DNA of 64,000 nt from Lachnospira multipara ATCC 19207. Lineage in GTDB: Bacteria; Bacillota; Clostridia; Lachnospirales; Lachnospiraceae. Made by a program: the position numbers and the translations under genes. This document shows, in pieces, positions 37,524 through 47,605 of the stretch; position 1 is the stretch's first letter; each line of letters starts with the position of its first letter. The notes under the pieces are model-generated. The model saw only the letters and a program-made list of their open reading frames with translations. It was not told the origin of the DNA and searched no databases. The stretch lies in assembly GCF_000424105.1 (NCBI RefSeq), contig NZ_AUJG01000006.1:62001-126000 (forward strand), written 5' to 3'.

Positions 37524-38840
37524 ATGGAAACAAGAAATTACACAACACAGATGGACGCAGCAAGAAAAGGCATCATTACTGAGGAGATGAAGATTGTTGC
37601 AAAGAAGGAAAATGTTAGCGAGGAATTTATTAGAGCTGGCCTTGCAGATGGTACTATTATCATTCCTGCAAACAAGAACCACAAGAGCCTTGACCCTAAC
37701 GCTATTGGAAGCAAGTTAAAGACAAAGATTAACGTAAACCTAGGTGTTAGTAGAGATTGTAAGGACTACGATCTTGAGATGGAAAAGGTTATGAAGGCTG
37801 TTAACATGGGCGCTGAAGCTATCATGGATTTATCAAGTCACGGAGATACAGAGATTTTTAGAAAAAAGCTTTGTAGTGAATGTCCTGCAATGGTGGGTAC
37901 TGTGCCAGTTTATGATGCAGTTATTCACTATAAAAGAGACCTAAAAGAGCTTACAGCTAAGGATTTTATTGACGTAGTTAGATTACACGCTCAAAACGGT
38001 GTGGATTTTGTTACTGTTCACTGCGGAATTACTAAAAAAACAGTAGAGCAAATTAAGGCAAATAATCGTATAATGAATATTGTAAGTCGAGGTGGTAGTT
38101 TAATTTTCGCATGGATGAGCATGACTGGAAATGAGAATCCATTTTACGAATACTATGATGAAATTCTTGATATCTGTAGAGAATACGACGTTACAGTAAG
38201 TTTAGGTGATGCTTGTAGACCAGGTTGTTTAGCTGATGCTTCTGACCTTGTTCAGATTGACGAGCTTACAAGACTTGGTGAGCTTACTAAGAGAGCTTGG
38301 GAAAAGGACGTTCAGGTTATGATTGAAGGTCCAGGACATATGCCAATGGATCAGATTGCTGCTAACATGAAGATTCAGCAGACAATTTGCAAGGGCGCAC
38401 CTTTCTATGTACTTGGCCCTCTCGTTACAGATATCGCTCCAGGTTATGACCACATTACAGCTGCTATTGGTGGTGCTATTGCTGCCGCAAGCGGTGCTGC
38501 TTTCCTTTGCTATGTAACGCCTGCAGAGCATCTTGCTCTTCCTAATTTAGAGGACGTTGCTCAAGGTATTGTTGCTAGTAAAATTGCTGCTCATGCCGCT
38601 GATATTGCTAAGGGAGTTCCAGGGGCTAGAGACCAGGATGACAGAATGGCAAGAGCTAGAAGAAAGCTTGATTGGGATGCACAGTGGCTTGAGGCCCTTG
38701 ACCCAGAGACAGCTAAGGCTATTAGAAATTCAAGACTTCCTGAGGATGATCACTCAGAGGCTTGCAGTATGTGTGGAAAATTCTGTGCAGTAAGAAGTAT
38801 TAATAAGGCTCTCGCAGGAGAAACAATTGATATTTTATAA
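37524..38840 (+). CDS. thiC: Phosphomethylpyrimidine synthase
   Basis: A 438-residue radical SAM-type enzyme that converts aminoimidazole ribotide to HMP-phosphate. The length is that of the shorter clostridial form. The iron-sulfur ligands are at the C-terminus in CSMCGKFC. Other family motifs are present: [37 protein letters not shown] and [17 protein letters not shown] follows AGAGAGAAGGA. Its TAA shares an A with the ATG of a 19-codon frame that runs into thiT. Confidence 0.97.
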   Translation: METRNYTTQMDAARKGIITEEMKIVAKKENVSEEFIRAGLADGTIIIPANKNHKSLDPNAIGSKLKTKINVNLGVSRDCKDYDLEMEKVMKAVNMGAEAIMDLSSHGDTEIFRKKLCSECPAMVGTVPVYDAVIHYKRDLKELTAKDFIDVVRLHAQNGVDFVTVHCGITKKTVEQIKANNRIMNIVSRGGSLIFAWMSMTGNENPFYEYYDEILDICREYDVTVSLGDACRPGCLADASDLVQIDELTRLGELTKRAWEKDVQVMIEGPGHMPMDQIAANMKIQQTICKGAPFYVLGPLVTDIAPGYDHITAAIGGAIAAASGAAFLCYVTPAEHLALPNLEDVAQGIVASKIAAHAADIAKGVPGARDQDDRMARARRKLDWDAQWLEALDPETAKAIRNSRLPEDDHSEACSMCGKFCAVRSINKALAGETIDIL

Positions 38841-38899
38841 TGAATCAAAAAGGAGGAAGTAAGACTTTTAGTTTTACGAAAATGTTATGTTCTTTTTAA
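38840..38899 (+). CDS. Possible 19-codon coupling peptide between thiC and thiT
   Basis: An ATG overlapping the thiC stop (TAATG) opens a 19-codon frame that contains an AGGAGGAAG site and ends at a TAA 10 nt inside thiT. The thiT start itself has no ribosome site at proper distance (about 27 nt), so translation may reach it by termination-reinitiation on this small frame. It is equally possible that the frame is chance. Confidence 0.3.
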   Translation: MNQKGGSKTFSFTKMLCSF

Positions 38900-39555
38900 A
38901 CAACGGGGATGGTAGTTATTCCCTAACTTCAAACGGCTATGCATTAATAGCATTTATTCTTTTTGCAGTTTTAATCGCTATTGCATTTTTAGCTGGAAAC
39001 AATAAGAAATTCAGTCCTAGAGTACTAATCTTTTGCTCTGTGTCTATTGCACTTGCAACTGTTTGCTCTATGATAAATCCATTTAAGTTACCAATGGGTG
39101 GCTCTGTTACTGTATTTTCAATGCTCTTTGTTACAATCATCGGCTATTGGTACGGCCCAGTAATTGGTATCCTAGGCGGTGCAGCTTATGGACTTTTACA
39201 GTTTATTATTGACCCATATATCCTAAGCATTCCTCAGGTTTTCGTAGATTATATCTTCGCCTTTGGCGCTTTAGGTATTTCCGGATTTTTTAGTAATAAA
39301 AAGCACGGTTTAATTATTGGTTACATAGTTGCTATCTTTGGAAGATATTTCTTTGCAGTACTTTCAGGAGTAATCTTCTTTGGCGCATACGCAACAGACT
39401 ACGGTTTAGGTCAGTTTAATGCCTTAGTTTACTCCCTCATCTATAACATCACATACATCGGTGCAGAGGGAATTATTACTGTAGTTTTACTAATTCTTCC
39501 AAGTGTGTCACAGGCCTTTAATTTCGTTAAAAAGCAGGCTATACAGACCGTTTAA
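38887..39555 (+). CDS. thiT: Thiamine ECF transporter S component
   Basis: A 222-residue integral membrane protein with six predicted helices. The loop with LPMGGSVTVFSM, GYWYGPVIGILGGAAYGLLQF and the late VYSLIYNITYIGAEG matches ThiT, the thiamine-binding subunit of ECF transporters. It needs the shared EcfA/A'/T module, which is not in this window. It lies 46 nt after thiC under the same riboswitch. The start is ATG 38887; a better-spaced alternative is not seen. Confidence 0.92.
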   Translation: MFFLNNGDGSYSLTSNGYALIAFILFAVLIAIAFLAGNNKKFSPRVLIFCSVSIALATVCSMINPFKLPMGGSVTVFSMLFVTIIGYWYGPVIGILGGAAYGLLQFIIDPYILSIPQVFVDYIFAFGALGISGFFSNKKHGLIIGYIVAIFGRYFFAVLSGVIFFGAYATDYGLGQFNALVYSLIYNITYIGAEGIITVVLLILPSVSQAFNFVKKQAIQTV

Positions 39556-39654
39556 TTTTGCAGTGAATTTCGAGATATATTTTCATAAGTCTTAATAAAA
39601 ATATATCAAAAAAATTCAAAAAGTAATTGAAAAATTTTATAACTATGAGATAAT

Positions 39655-39698
39655 ATAATTCGTGCCTAGTTTCCATTAGGTGCGAATTATATTTTTTT
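39655..39698 (+). terminator. Terminator of the thi operon
   Basis: ATAATTCGTGCCTA pairs with TAGGTGCGAATTAT (one wobble) around an 8-nt loop, with seven Ts after it. Confidence 0.9.
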
Positions 39699-39720
39699 AT
39701 TTGAATAGGGTAGATATAAA

Positions 39721-40479
39721 ATGACAAAAAATGAAAGACATGCTTTAGTTATATTGTGCCTTATTGTACTTGTTATGGTATCTTCTGTTTTAGTTATGAA
39801 GGTCTATGCACATTTTCAAAATACTTATAATCAGAAGAATAACGCCAATACCCAAGCAGAAGAAGTCCTAAACCAGGAGGAAACTGCCGAGGTTGCCGCA
39901 GATGACGATAGCACAATAGAAACGACTTCGCCGGAAGAGATGACAAACACTGAAGAGACAACAAGCGGAAGTACGGAAACTACAACTACTACAGATTCAT
40001 CAAAAGTTGTCACTAGCAAAAACCCTACTAAAGAGGAAACTACTGAAAATGCTACGAAGGCCGATTCAGATAGTCAAACACCAACAGCTAACAGCTATGC
40101 AGCTCTCACACAATACAACCAAGCCATTTTAGATGCCATAAATGAGGCAAGAAATTCAGCGGGTTTAGGCTCGGTTTACTTAGATTCACGTTTAACAAAT
40201 GATGCTTTAATAAGAGTTTGCGAAGAGGCTACTGCACACGAGATAAATCATGTAAGACTAGATAACAGCGAATGTTTTAGCGTTGACAAGGGATATTATA
40301 CCGCAGAAATTCTTTACCGTGGAAATACAACTGACGCATCTGTAATCGTAAAAGCTTGGCTAGCTTCAGAGAAGCATCACGATGTAATTATGGATGTAAA
40401 TAGCTCTCATAGTGCACTGGGTATTGCCTTTATCCTTGGGGATGACGGCCTTTACTACTGTTGTATAGGCTGGAGATAA
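39721..40479 (+). CDS. Membrane-anchored CAP (SCP/PR-1) domain protein
   Basis: A 252-residue protein. An N-terminal hydrophobic helix (about 7-28) acts as membrane anchor. Residues about 35-120 are a Thr/Glu/Ser-rich extracellular stalk. The C-terminal CAP domain (about 128-252) has INEARNSAGL, the His-Glu-bearing ATAHEINH, and WLASEKHHDVIMD, typical of CAP proteins. Their bacterial functions are poorly known; adhesion or surface binding are proposed. It sits between the thi terminator and the sbcDC promoter as a single gene. Confidence 0.85.
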   Translation: MTKNERHALVILCLIVLVMVSSVLVMKVYAHFQNTYNQKNNANTQAEEVLNQEETAEVAADDDSTIETTSPEEMTNTEETTSGSTETTTTTDSSKVVTSKNPTKEETTENATKADSDSQTPTANSYAALTQYNQAILDAINEARNSAGLGSVYLDSRLTNDALIRVCEEATAHEINHVRLDNSECFSVDKGYYTAEILYRGNTTDASVIVKAWLASEKHHDVIMDVNSSHSALGIAFILGDDGLYYCCIGWR

Positions 40480-40495
40480 ATAACCAAACAAGTGT

Positions 40496-40523
40496 TTGCA
40501 TATTGTAGAATTCATGCTATAAT
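40496..40523 (+). promoter_or_regulatory. sbcDC promoter
   Basis: TTGCAT (40496-40501) and TATAAT (40518-40523) are 16 nt apart, with the sbcD start 35 nt further on. Confidence 0.7.
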
Positions 40524-40558
40524 ATTTGTATCGATATACAGGTTTTATAGGAGGATTT

Positions 40559-41758
40559 ATGAAGTTTATGCACCTTGCCGATCTTCACATAGGTAAGAAC
40601 GTTAATTCCTATGAATTGATTGAAGATCAGTCTTATATACTTGATGAAATTTTGAATATTTCGGACAGCAATAATGTCAATGTAATAGTTATTTCAGGCG
40701 ATATTTATGATAAGAAACAGCCTAGTGAAAAGGCTGTTTCTCTTTTTGATAATTTTCTTACAAAATGTAGCACTAAAGGCAAAACTGTAATTGCCATTAG
40801 TGGTAATCACGATTCCGATGAAAGACTAAATTTCGGAAGTCGAATTTTTTCAAATAATAATTTATACATAACTGGTTTATATTCTGGGGAAGTGCCTTTT
40901 GTGGAATTAGAGGACGAATATGGACCAATATATTTTCATATGTTGCCTTTCATTAAGGCTTCTTTAGTAAAGTCCTACTATCCTGAGGAATTTGAAACGG
41001 ACTCTAACAGTTACCAGAAGGCAATATCAGTTGCCCTAAATCACCCAGGAATTGATGCTAAGGCACGTAATGTCTTACTTGCCCACCAGTTTGTAGCAGG
41101 CTCTACTGACCCTCTACTCTCTGACTCTGAAGATGCAACAACAGATGTAGGTACTGTAGAGAAGATTGGAACTAATGTGTTTGATGACTTTGATTATGTA
41201 GCTTTAGGACACATCCACATTCCACAGCAAGTAGGTCGTGAATCTATTAGATATAGCGGTTCTCCACTTTGCTACTCTGCAAGTGAAATTACAAGAGAGA
41301 AGTCCGTTCCCATTATAGAAATCAAGGAGAAGGGCGACGTTTCAATTGAATTAGTACCTTTAAAACCTCTTAGAAAGATGAGAAAAATTAAGGGAGAACT
41401 AGATAATTTAATTAGTGCAGCCAGAGCTCTTGATCCTAATGATAGATCAGATGAATTTGGGAAAAATGGACCTCTAAACGACTACATCTTTGCTACCCTG
41501 ACAGATGAAGATGAAAAGCCAAATTCCTTTGATAAACTTAAGGACATCTATCCTAATCTTATGGCCTTAAGCTTTGAGAATAGTAGAACTAAAGCCCTAG
41601 CTAAAGCTGAGGTTACAGATATAAGTATAGATAAATCCTTTGAGGAATTGATGTCTGATTTTTACAAACAGATTTTAGGAAATGAAATTGATGATGAGGA
41701 TTTAGCTTGTTTAAAAAAAGTAGCTAAGGAGGCCGGAATTATTAATGAAACCGATTAA
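40559..41758 (+). CDS. sbcD: Exonuclease SbcD (Mre11-type nuclease)
   Basis: A 399-residue calcineurin-like phosphoesterase. The metal-binding motifs run in order: HLADLHIG, SGDIYDKKQPS, SGNHDSDERL, LAHQF and GHIHIPQ. With SbcC it cleaves DNA hairpins and protein-blocked ends in repair. The frame extends upstream, but ATG 40559 with GGAGGATTT before it gives the standard MKFMHLADLHIGK start. Its stop overlaps sbcC by 14 nt. Confidence 0.96.
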   Translation: MKFMHLADLHIGKNVNSYELIEDQSYILDEILNISDSNNVNVIVISGDIYDKKQPSEKAVSLFDNFLTKCSTKGKTVIAISGNHDSDERLNFGSRIFSNNNLYITGLYSGEVPFVELEDEYGPIYFHMLPFIKASLVKSYYPEEFETDSNSYQKAISVALNHPGIDAKARNVLLAHQFVAGSTDPLLSDSEDATTDVGTVEKIGTNVFDDFDYVALGHIHIPQQVGRESIRYSGSPLCYSASEITREKSVPIIEIKEKGDVSIELVPLKPLRKMRKIKGELDNLISAARALDPNDRSDEFGKNGPLNDYIFATLTDEDEKPNSFDKLKDIYPNLMALSFENSRTKALAKAEVTDISIDKSFEELMSDFYKQILGNEIDDEDLACLKKVAKEAGIINETD

Positions 41759-44700
41759 ACTTGAAATATGTGCCTTTGGTCCATATATTGATAAAACAGT
41801 TATAGATTTTAGTAAAGACCTTGGAGAACATGGTCTTTACCTTATTTGTGGTGATACAGGTGCAGGTAAATCAACAATTTTTGATGCCATTACTTTTGCC
41901 CTTTACGGAGAAGGAAGCTTAAAGGATAAAGAGAAGAAGGCCTTTCGTAATGAGTTAGCTGGGCCTGAATTAGTATCTTACGTGGACTTTACATTTTCAC
42001 ATAACCAAAAAATATATAACGTGCATCGTGAACCTGAGCAGGAATATGCCAGAAAAAGAGGTTCGGGAACTAAACCCTATAAGGAAGCTATCGTTGTTAC
42101 CATAGATGAACACAAAACTATTGAGAAATTATCCGAGGCTAATAGATATATTGCTGAGGATTTACTTCACTTAACTTTTGAACAATTCAGACAAACTGTC
42201 ATGATTGCTCAGGGGGAATTCTATAAACTACTTAACGCTGATTCTAACTCTCGTAAGGCTATTATGCAGACCATTTTCCAGACTAAGAAGTATGAGAATA
42301 TGCGACAGATTATGAAGGAGAAGAAGGATAGGGCAAATTCTAACATTGCCGATGCTAACAAGCAAATTGCCAGCTATTTTGAAAGTGTTAAAGCTAATTT
42401 TAATGAAGAACTTGCTAATACACTAGCCGCCAAGAAAAAGGATTATACTGAGAATAGTAACGCCGTTGATGCTCATCATATAATGGATTTCATTGATAAA
42501 ATCAACAGCTTTGATGAGGAATTTATAAAGGAACAAGAGCTTAAGCTGGCCTCAATTAATGAAAATTATAACAAAGTAAACAAGGAGTTTATTACTGCCA
42601 ATGAAACTAATAGTCTTCTTGATAAGCTAGAGGAATTGAATAAAAAAGACATTGAATTACAAGCTAGAAAAGAAGAAATTAGTCATAAGGAAGAAAGCTA
42701 TAAAATCGGGCAAAAGGCCTTAATTAAAGTTAAACCTGCAGAGGATAAATACCTTGAAGCTAAAAAGCAATACACTAAGGCCGGAAACGATTTAGAGCTC
42801 TTTCTAAATTACCATAAAAATGCCTTAGAAAAGTTTAATGAATGTAAAAAAGCACTAGAACTTCACAAGGACAGTGAAGATATTATTTCTAAACTTAGAT
42901 TAGATATTCACACTCTTTCAGAGAAAGAACATTTTTATAATGATAAGAATACTATTAATAAGCAAATCGCTGATAAAAGTCAGGAAGCTAATCGCTTAAC
43001 TAAAGAGTTAAACGATTTTGAAGAAAAACGACTTAAATTAGAAGAAGAAATTAAAAATACGCAGGATTTAATTAATAAGAATGAATCTGTAGCCCTGGAT
43101 TTGCAAAACACTAAGATAAATTTTGAAAAATTAACACAGGCAAAAGAAGAGCTTTACGACCTAATTAATACTAAACTAAAGGATATCTTTAAGTTTAAGA
43201 AGCAGTTTATTAATGCTACTTATACACTTGATGAACAGAATAACCTTTATATTAAAGCATGCGAGGACTATGGTAAGCAATATAGCGCCTATATGAAAAA
43301 CCTCGCTGGTATTATTGCTTCCAAAGAATTATTTGAAGAAAAACCTTGTCCTGTTTGTGGATCTATTCATCATCCAGAACCGGCCAAATTAACAGAAACT
43401 GTTGTTACTTCAGAGGATTTAGAGAAGCTAAATAAAGCTAATAACGAACAGCTTGGAAAACTAAATAATTATAAAAGCAAAATGGAAGGTATTCTAAAAG
43501 ACTTAGCTAATAAGTACGAGAATCTTCTAAATAGCTATAAAAGAATCTTTGATACAATTAATGGTTTACCTGCTTTAAAGGATAAAGATTACCTAGGCCT
43601 TGAAAAACTAACAGTAGGTAAACTAGCTCCTAGAGAAGAGGAGGCAGATAATGAATTAGAAGCTATATTAGAACATGCCTATGAATTGCTTACTAATACT
43701 ATTACGGACCTACAAGCTAATATAAAAAAGCTTAGTGCCCTTGCTAATGAATATAATAAAGCCAAGGAGAATTTAGCAACTTATCAAGTTTTACTTGATA
43801 AGCATAAGCTTTCAAAAGAAGAACTTACTAATAAATTAGAGGCAGCTAAAACTACTATTAGTAAGCTAGAAGGTCAATTAAATGCCCTTCCTAAACTAGA
43901 CTTTGATGATATTGATATGGCAATTGCCAAACGTGTGGAATTGACTAATAAAGCTAATGAGCTTGAGAATAGCTTTAAAGCAGCTAAGAACAACTACGAT
44001 TCAGCTAATGAAGCCTTAACAAAAGCTTCTAGTAATTATGACAACGCTAAGAAAAATTATGATAATGCCAATCAAAGTTTTCTTAATAACTCAAATGCCT
44101 ATAATGAGGCTATTAAATCTCAGGACTTTGCAGATGAATTAGATTATCATACACATTTACTTAGTGCTGAGGATTTATCAAAACTAAATAGCGAAATTAA
44201 CAGCTATAAGAATGAATTAAGTTCTAATAAATCCTTACTTGAGGATACTAAAAAAAGCTGTGAAGGCAAGACTAGAGTTGATATTACAGGCCTTAAAGAA
44301 AGTCTTGATAAAGTTAAACTTGAGCTTGATAAAACTAAACAGGATATAACAATTGCTAATAATGAAATTGATAATAATAACAGCACTAAAGCAGCTATTA
44401 ATAAGAGCTTTAAGAAATCTGAAGATCTTAGTAATAAGGCTATCAGATATAAAAGACTTGATGATTTACTTAGCGGTCAGGTTGCTGGTTCTAATAAATT
44501 GTCCTTTGAAACCTTCGTTCAGTTAGAAGGTTTTGAAAAAATTTTACAAGCTGCTAACAAGCGTCTATACACTTTGACCAATGGACAATTTGAATTTAAA
44601 CGACACTCAGAAGGCAACAAAGATTTCCTAAAACTAAATATGCTAGATAGCTATACAGGAAAAGAAAGACCAGTTGGTAACTTATCTGGTGGAGAAAGCT

Positions 44701-44981
44701 TTAAGGCTTCCCTAAGTCTTGCTATAGGTCTATCAGATAGTATTAGTCATTCTTCTGGTGGTGTTGAACTAGATACTTTATTTATTGATGAAGGTTTTGG
44801 TACTTTAGATGAGAAGTCTTTAAGAGATTCTATGGCACTATTAAAAGAACTCTCTTCTGGCAGCAAGCTTGTAGGTATTATTAGTCATAGAGAAGATCTA
44901 AAGGATAATATTAAAAAGCATGTAATTGTTACTAAGAACAAAACTGGTGGAAGCCATATAACTATTGATAATGGAATTTAA
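41745..44981 (+). CDS. sbcC: Exonuclease subunit SbcC (Rad50-type SMC-like ATPase)
   Basis: A 1078-residue ATPase of normal length. Walker A is GDTGAGKSTIFDAI near residue 38. Long coiled coils flank a zinc hook, CPVCGSIHHPEP, near residue 540. The C-terminal lobe has LSGGESFKASLSLAIGLSD, Walker B LDTLFIDEGFGTLD and a D-loop. It pairs with SbcD as an ATP-driven DNA end-processing machine. Coiled-coil segments are Lys/Asn/Glu-rich. Translation is coupled to sbcD by the 14-nt overlap. Confidence 0.97.
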   Translation: MKPIKLEICAFGPYIDKTVIDFSKDLGEHGLYLICGDTGAGKSTIFDAITFALYGEGSLKDKEKKAFRNELAGPELVSYVDFTFSHNQKIYNVHREPEQEYARKRGSGTKPYKEAIVVTIDEHKTIEKLSEANRYIAEDLLHLTFEQFRQTVMIAQGEFYKLLNADSNSRKAIMQTIFQTKKYENMRQIMKEKKDRANSNIADANKQIASYFESVKANFNEELANTLAAKKKDYTENSNAVDAHHIMDFIDKINSFDEEFIKEQELKLASINENYNKVNKEFITANETNSLLDKLEELNKKDIELQARKEEISHKEESYKIGQKALIKVKPAEDKYLEAKKQYTKAGNDLELFLNYHKNALEKFNECKKALELHKDSEDIISKLRLDIHTLSEKEHFYNDKNTINKQIADKSQEANRLTKELNDFEEKRLKLEEEIKNTQDLINKNESVALDLQNTKINFEKLTQAKEELYDLINTKLKDIFKFKKQFINATYTLDEQNNLYIKACEDYGKQYSAYMKNLAGIIASKELFEEKPCPVCGSIHHPEPAKLTETVVTSEDLEKLNKANNEQLGKLNNYKSKMEGILKDLANKYENLLNSYKRIFDTINGLPALKDKDYLGLEKLTVGKLAPREEEADNELEAILEHAYELLTNTITDLQANIKKLSALANEYNKAKENLATYQVLLDKHKLSKEELTNKLEAAKTTISKLEGQLNALPKLDFDDIDMAIAKRVELTNKANELENSFKAAKNNYDSANEALTKASSNYDNAKKNYDNANQSFLNNSNAYNEAIKSQDFADELDYHTHLLSAEDLSKLNSEINSYKNELSSNKSLLEDTKKSCEGKTRVDITGLKESLDKVKLELDKTKQDITIANNEIDNNNSTKAAINKSFKKSEDLSNKAIRYKRLDDLLSGQVAGSNKLSFETFVQLEGFEKILQAANKRLYTLTNGQFEFKRHSEGNKDFLKLNMLDSYTGKERPVGNLSGGESFKASLSLAIGLSDSISHSSGGVELDTLFIDEGFGTLDEKSLRDSMALLKELSSGSKLVGIISHREDLKDNIKKHVIVTKNKTGGSHITIDNGI

Positions 44982-45012
44982 CTCAGTCGGGGTACAAGCT
45001 CCGACTGAGTTA
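44979..45012. repeat. Palindromic element after sbcC
   Basis: TAACTCAGTCGG and CCGACTGAGTTA form a perfect 12-bp stem that overlaps the sbcC stop codon. The + strand continues with As rather than Ts, so it is not a standard terminator. Seventeen bases of its right side (CTCCGACTGAGTTAAAA) recur at 54439-54455. Confidence 0.6.
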
Positions 45013-45057
45013 AAAAAAGGAGACCAGATTTGAAATATTTATCAAATCTGATCTCCT
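45012..45057 (-). terminator. Terminator of the deaminase-SLOG gene
   Basis: A 16-position stem with one mismatch (AGGAGATCAGATTTGA pairing on the minus strand) is followed by seven Ts. Confidence 0.9.
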
Positions 45058-45070
45058 AATTCTATTTATT

Positions 45071-47533
45071 CTACTGTTCCTTAGAATACTTCTTTTTTAG
45101 GCTTGTCATTAAGTCCACAATTCTATTTTTGGCATCAAAAGAATATGCATAACCATGTAGTGACTTAGCTTTTTGCATTAAAGCTTTAGAATTAGCCCAT
45201 ACTAAAATTGCTGATTTACCCTTACCATTTTTAGCTTCTTGAATAAGGTTGGCTGCAGCACTATTACCATCAAAAGCAATTACCATAGATGGACGACGTT
45301 CAAAGATTTCATAGTTGAAACTCTTATAAATACCCATTGCCTGTGCTTCTGTAGATACCCTTACCTTAACACCGGCCTTCTTAATTTTTTCAGCTTCATG
45401 TTTTGTAAGTACTGCAGGTACAAAAGAATAAATTCTAAAATTCTTTTCATTATGTTCTAGAAGATACTTTTCATAACCTGAAATCTTGTGACCTATCACA
45501 AAGCAAACTTCCTCTGGATTTAAGTATTCTAGCATTTCGTCAATCTGCTTTGTAGCATTGGCACTAAGCTTAGTAGCTCGGTTTTCTGTATTAAAGCTTC
45601 CACCAACCAAGACGATTGGGAATCTATCCCATGTAATTTCTTGAATCTGTTCCTTTAACTCCTTATTAGAATCATACTTAAGCTCACGCTTTGACTTATT
45701 AGATTTAATCTTAACTGTCTGCATCTTATCAAGTAAAACTTCCTCAAAATCCTTGTTCTTAACAAGTCTTTCAAAGGCTGCCTTCTTATCAGAATAGGCC
45801 TGCTGACTTTCTTCAATAATCTTTGTTTCGGCATCCTTCATAAGCTGCACTTCCCTTTCGGTTAGCCCAAGCATTTTCTTTAAAGACAATTCTTCTTCAA
45901 TAGCATCTGTACCGTAAAGTGCTGCTCCATCGGTACCTTGTACACAAGCAATACCATTCTTTAAATACTGCTTTAATGGGTGGTTAGCAAGTGTATTTAG
46001 ATTATTAAGTCTTACATTACTTGAAATCTGGAATTCTAGCACAACATCATTTTCAATTAACTGCTTTAGGGTGTCCTTACCCTTCTTACTTGTAAGACTA
46101 TAAGTGTAGAGTCCATGTCCAAGACGCATCTTTGGCATCTTCTGGCCTGGTTCAAGGGAATCCTTAACACACTCAATTGAGTGTGCAATGTTATCCTTCT
46201 GACTATCATTCTCTCCAGCATGAACTCTAATTACAAAGCTTGGATCAGAAGCGGCAATCTTAACTAATTCCTTAAATGCTGGCTTTAAAGTAATAATATC
46301 GTTGATTTCTTCACCAACAAAATCACAACCTGCCACATAAGGGTCTAGAGCTGTTGCCTTTAAAACCTCTAAGTTTTGCTCAAGGTAATTATCAGGTGTT
46401 ATGGCATCCTTAATAATTGTAAGTGGAATTCGTCTCATAGCTGCAAGGAATCTAATCATTACACCTGTTTCCTGATAGATACTTGGCATAACCTCATGTA
46501 CCTGACGTAACATTTCTAATGACTCGTATTTCTTAACTAAAGTTGTATCACTGATTTCTGCATAAACAATTCCCTGTCTTTTGTAGCTTCTTGCAATCCA
46601 AAGTAACTTATCCTGGAAAATTGTGTTGTGGCAATAAGCTGGATTTTCTCTATCACGAATCATCTGTGAAAGCGCTGCTCTTACATCTAAATCCGGTATC
46701 ATATCCTTCTTAGCTAAACTTATCTTCTCTTCGCTTTCAACACCCTTACAGAATACATATCGATAAATGTATACCTTCTCTAAGTTAGTAAATACAGCTT
46801 GTCCATCCTTAATAACTGCAAGAGAACCTCTGATTTTTACAATATTTTCTTCTGCATTATCCAAGTTATTTAGAATTAAATCAGCAAAATTAATAAATGT
46901 GTTGTCGTTGATTTTACGATCAAGATACTTGCCCTTAAGTTCTGATGTTACAAACTGTCTTGCAACTTTTTCTCTCTGCTCTTCTAACTTATCCCACTGA
47001 CTCTGAGTCAATTTAAGGTCCAATTTTTTCACATAATAAAGTGGATATCTAATCTGATGAGCAATACCTAAGGCAATTAGCACATCGCCTGTTAAATTGC
47101 CGTTCATATGAGTATGAAGGTCTGCTCTAAATTTTAAATCCTTACGAATAAAAGTTTCAAAAAGTGTCTTATCTAGTGGAAGTAGAGCCTCCTTTGACTG
47201 ACTAAGTAAAGTCTTAGCAATTGCAGGTATTGTGGCCTTTACCTCAACTCTTCCATCGGGAAAGATTCGCGCAATCTCAGTTTCCCCGAATTTGAAAATG
47301 TAATTCTCCTGATTGTTACCATCAATAAAACAAGGGACTTCCCCTTTAATAACAAACATATCCTCTTCATCTTTAGTAAGCTTCAAATCACAAATCTTGG
47401 CAATATTGCGAATTAAATTGCCAGAAGCATGATTTGGCGTTTTTAAAATGTAATAGATCCTATCTAAATCCTTATATAGATTTACGATAATATCTTTCTC
47501 TTTATCAAGAAAAAACCAAGCAAAATAAGTCAT
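45071..47533 (-). CDS. Adenosine-deaminase-like protein fused to a SLOG-like domain
   Basis: An 820-residue cytoplasmic protein. Residues 1-130 are an unrecognised domain. An adenosine/AMP-deaminase-like barrel spans about 135-610, with zinc ligands His140 and His142 (LHTHMNG), HAGEN with His438 and Glu441, RLGHGLYT, the SSNVRLN motif and Asp535 (GTDGAALYGT). The usual second Asp of the TDD motif is Gly536, so substrate choice may differ. Residues about 640-805 look like a SLOG/LOG-type Rossmann domain: VLVGGSFN, CFVIGHKISG and MVIAFDGNSAAANLIQEA. Such domains bind nucleotides or NAD-like ligands. The gene is single, with its own terminator. Function is not established. Confidence 0.78.
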   Translation of the reverse strand: MTYFAWFFLDKEKDIIVNLYKDLDRIYYILKTPNHASGNLIRNIAKICDLKLTKDEEDMFVIKGEVPCFIDGNNQENYIFKFGETEIARIFPDGRVEVKATIPAIAKTLLSQSKEALLPLDKTLFETFIRKDLKFRADLHTHMNGNLTGDVLIALGIAHQIRYPLYYVKKLDLKLTQSQWDKLEEQREKVARQFVTSELKGKYLDRKINDNTFINFADLILNNLDNAEENIVKIRGSLAVIKDGQAVFTNLEKVYIYRYVFCKGVESEEKISLAKKDMIPDLDVRAALSQMIRDRENPAYCHNTIFQDKLLWIARSYKRQGIVYAEISDTTLVKKYESLEMLRQVHEVMPSIYQETGVMIRFLAAMRRIPLTIIKDAITPDNYLEQNLEVLKATALDPYVAGCDFVGEEINDIITLKPAFKELVKIAASDPSFVIRVHAGENDSQKDNIAHSIECVKDSLEPGQKMPKMRLGHGLYTYSLTSKKGKDTLKQLIENDVVLEFQISSNVRLNNLNTLANHPLKQYLKNGIACVQGTDGAALYGTDAIEEELSLKKMLGLTEREVQLMKDAETKIIEESQQAYSDKKAAFERLVKNKDFEEVLLDKMQTVKIKSNKSKRELKYDSNKELKEQIQEITWDRFPIVLVGGSFNTENRATKLSANATKQIDEMLEYLNPEEVCFVIGHKISGYEKYLLEHNEKNFRIYSFVPAVLTKHEAEKIKKAGVKVRVSTEAQAMGIYKSFNYEIFERRPSMVIAFDGNSAAANLIQEAKNGKGKSAILVWANSKALMQKAKSLHGYAYSFDAKNRIVDLMTSLKKKYSKEQ

Positions 47534-47605
47534 CTTGTAAACCTTTCTATAAACTAAGTTAATGTGTTCTAAAATTTAATTTCATTTATAACTTCCGTTA
47601 AAAAA

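Noticed and set aside
44979-45012. Rho-independent terminator of sbcC
   Set aside because: The stem is perfect, but the + strand continues with As, not Ts.
45071-47533. RADAR defence system (RdrB-like deaminase)
   Set aside because: No RdrA-type large ATPase is adjacent; neighbours are sbcDC and ybaK. The C-terminal SLOG-like domain is also not part of that scheme as I know it.
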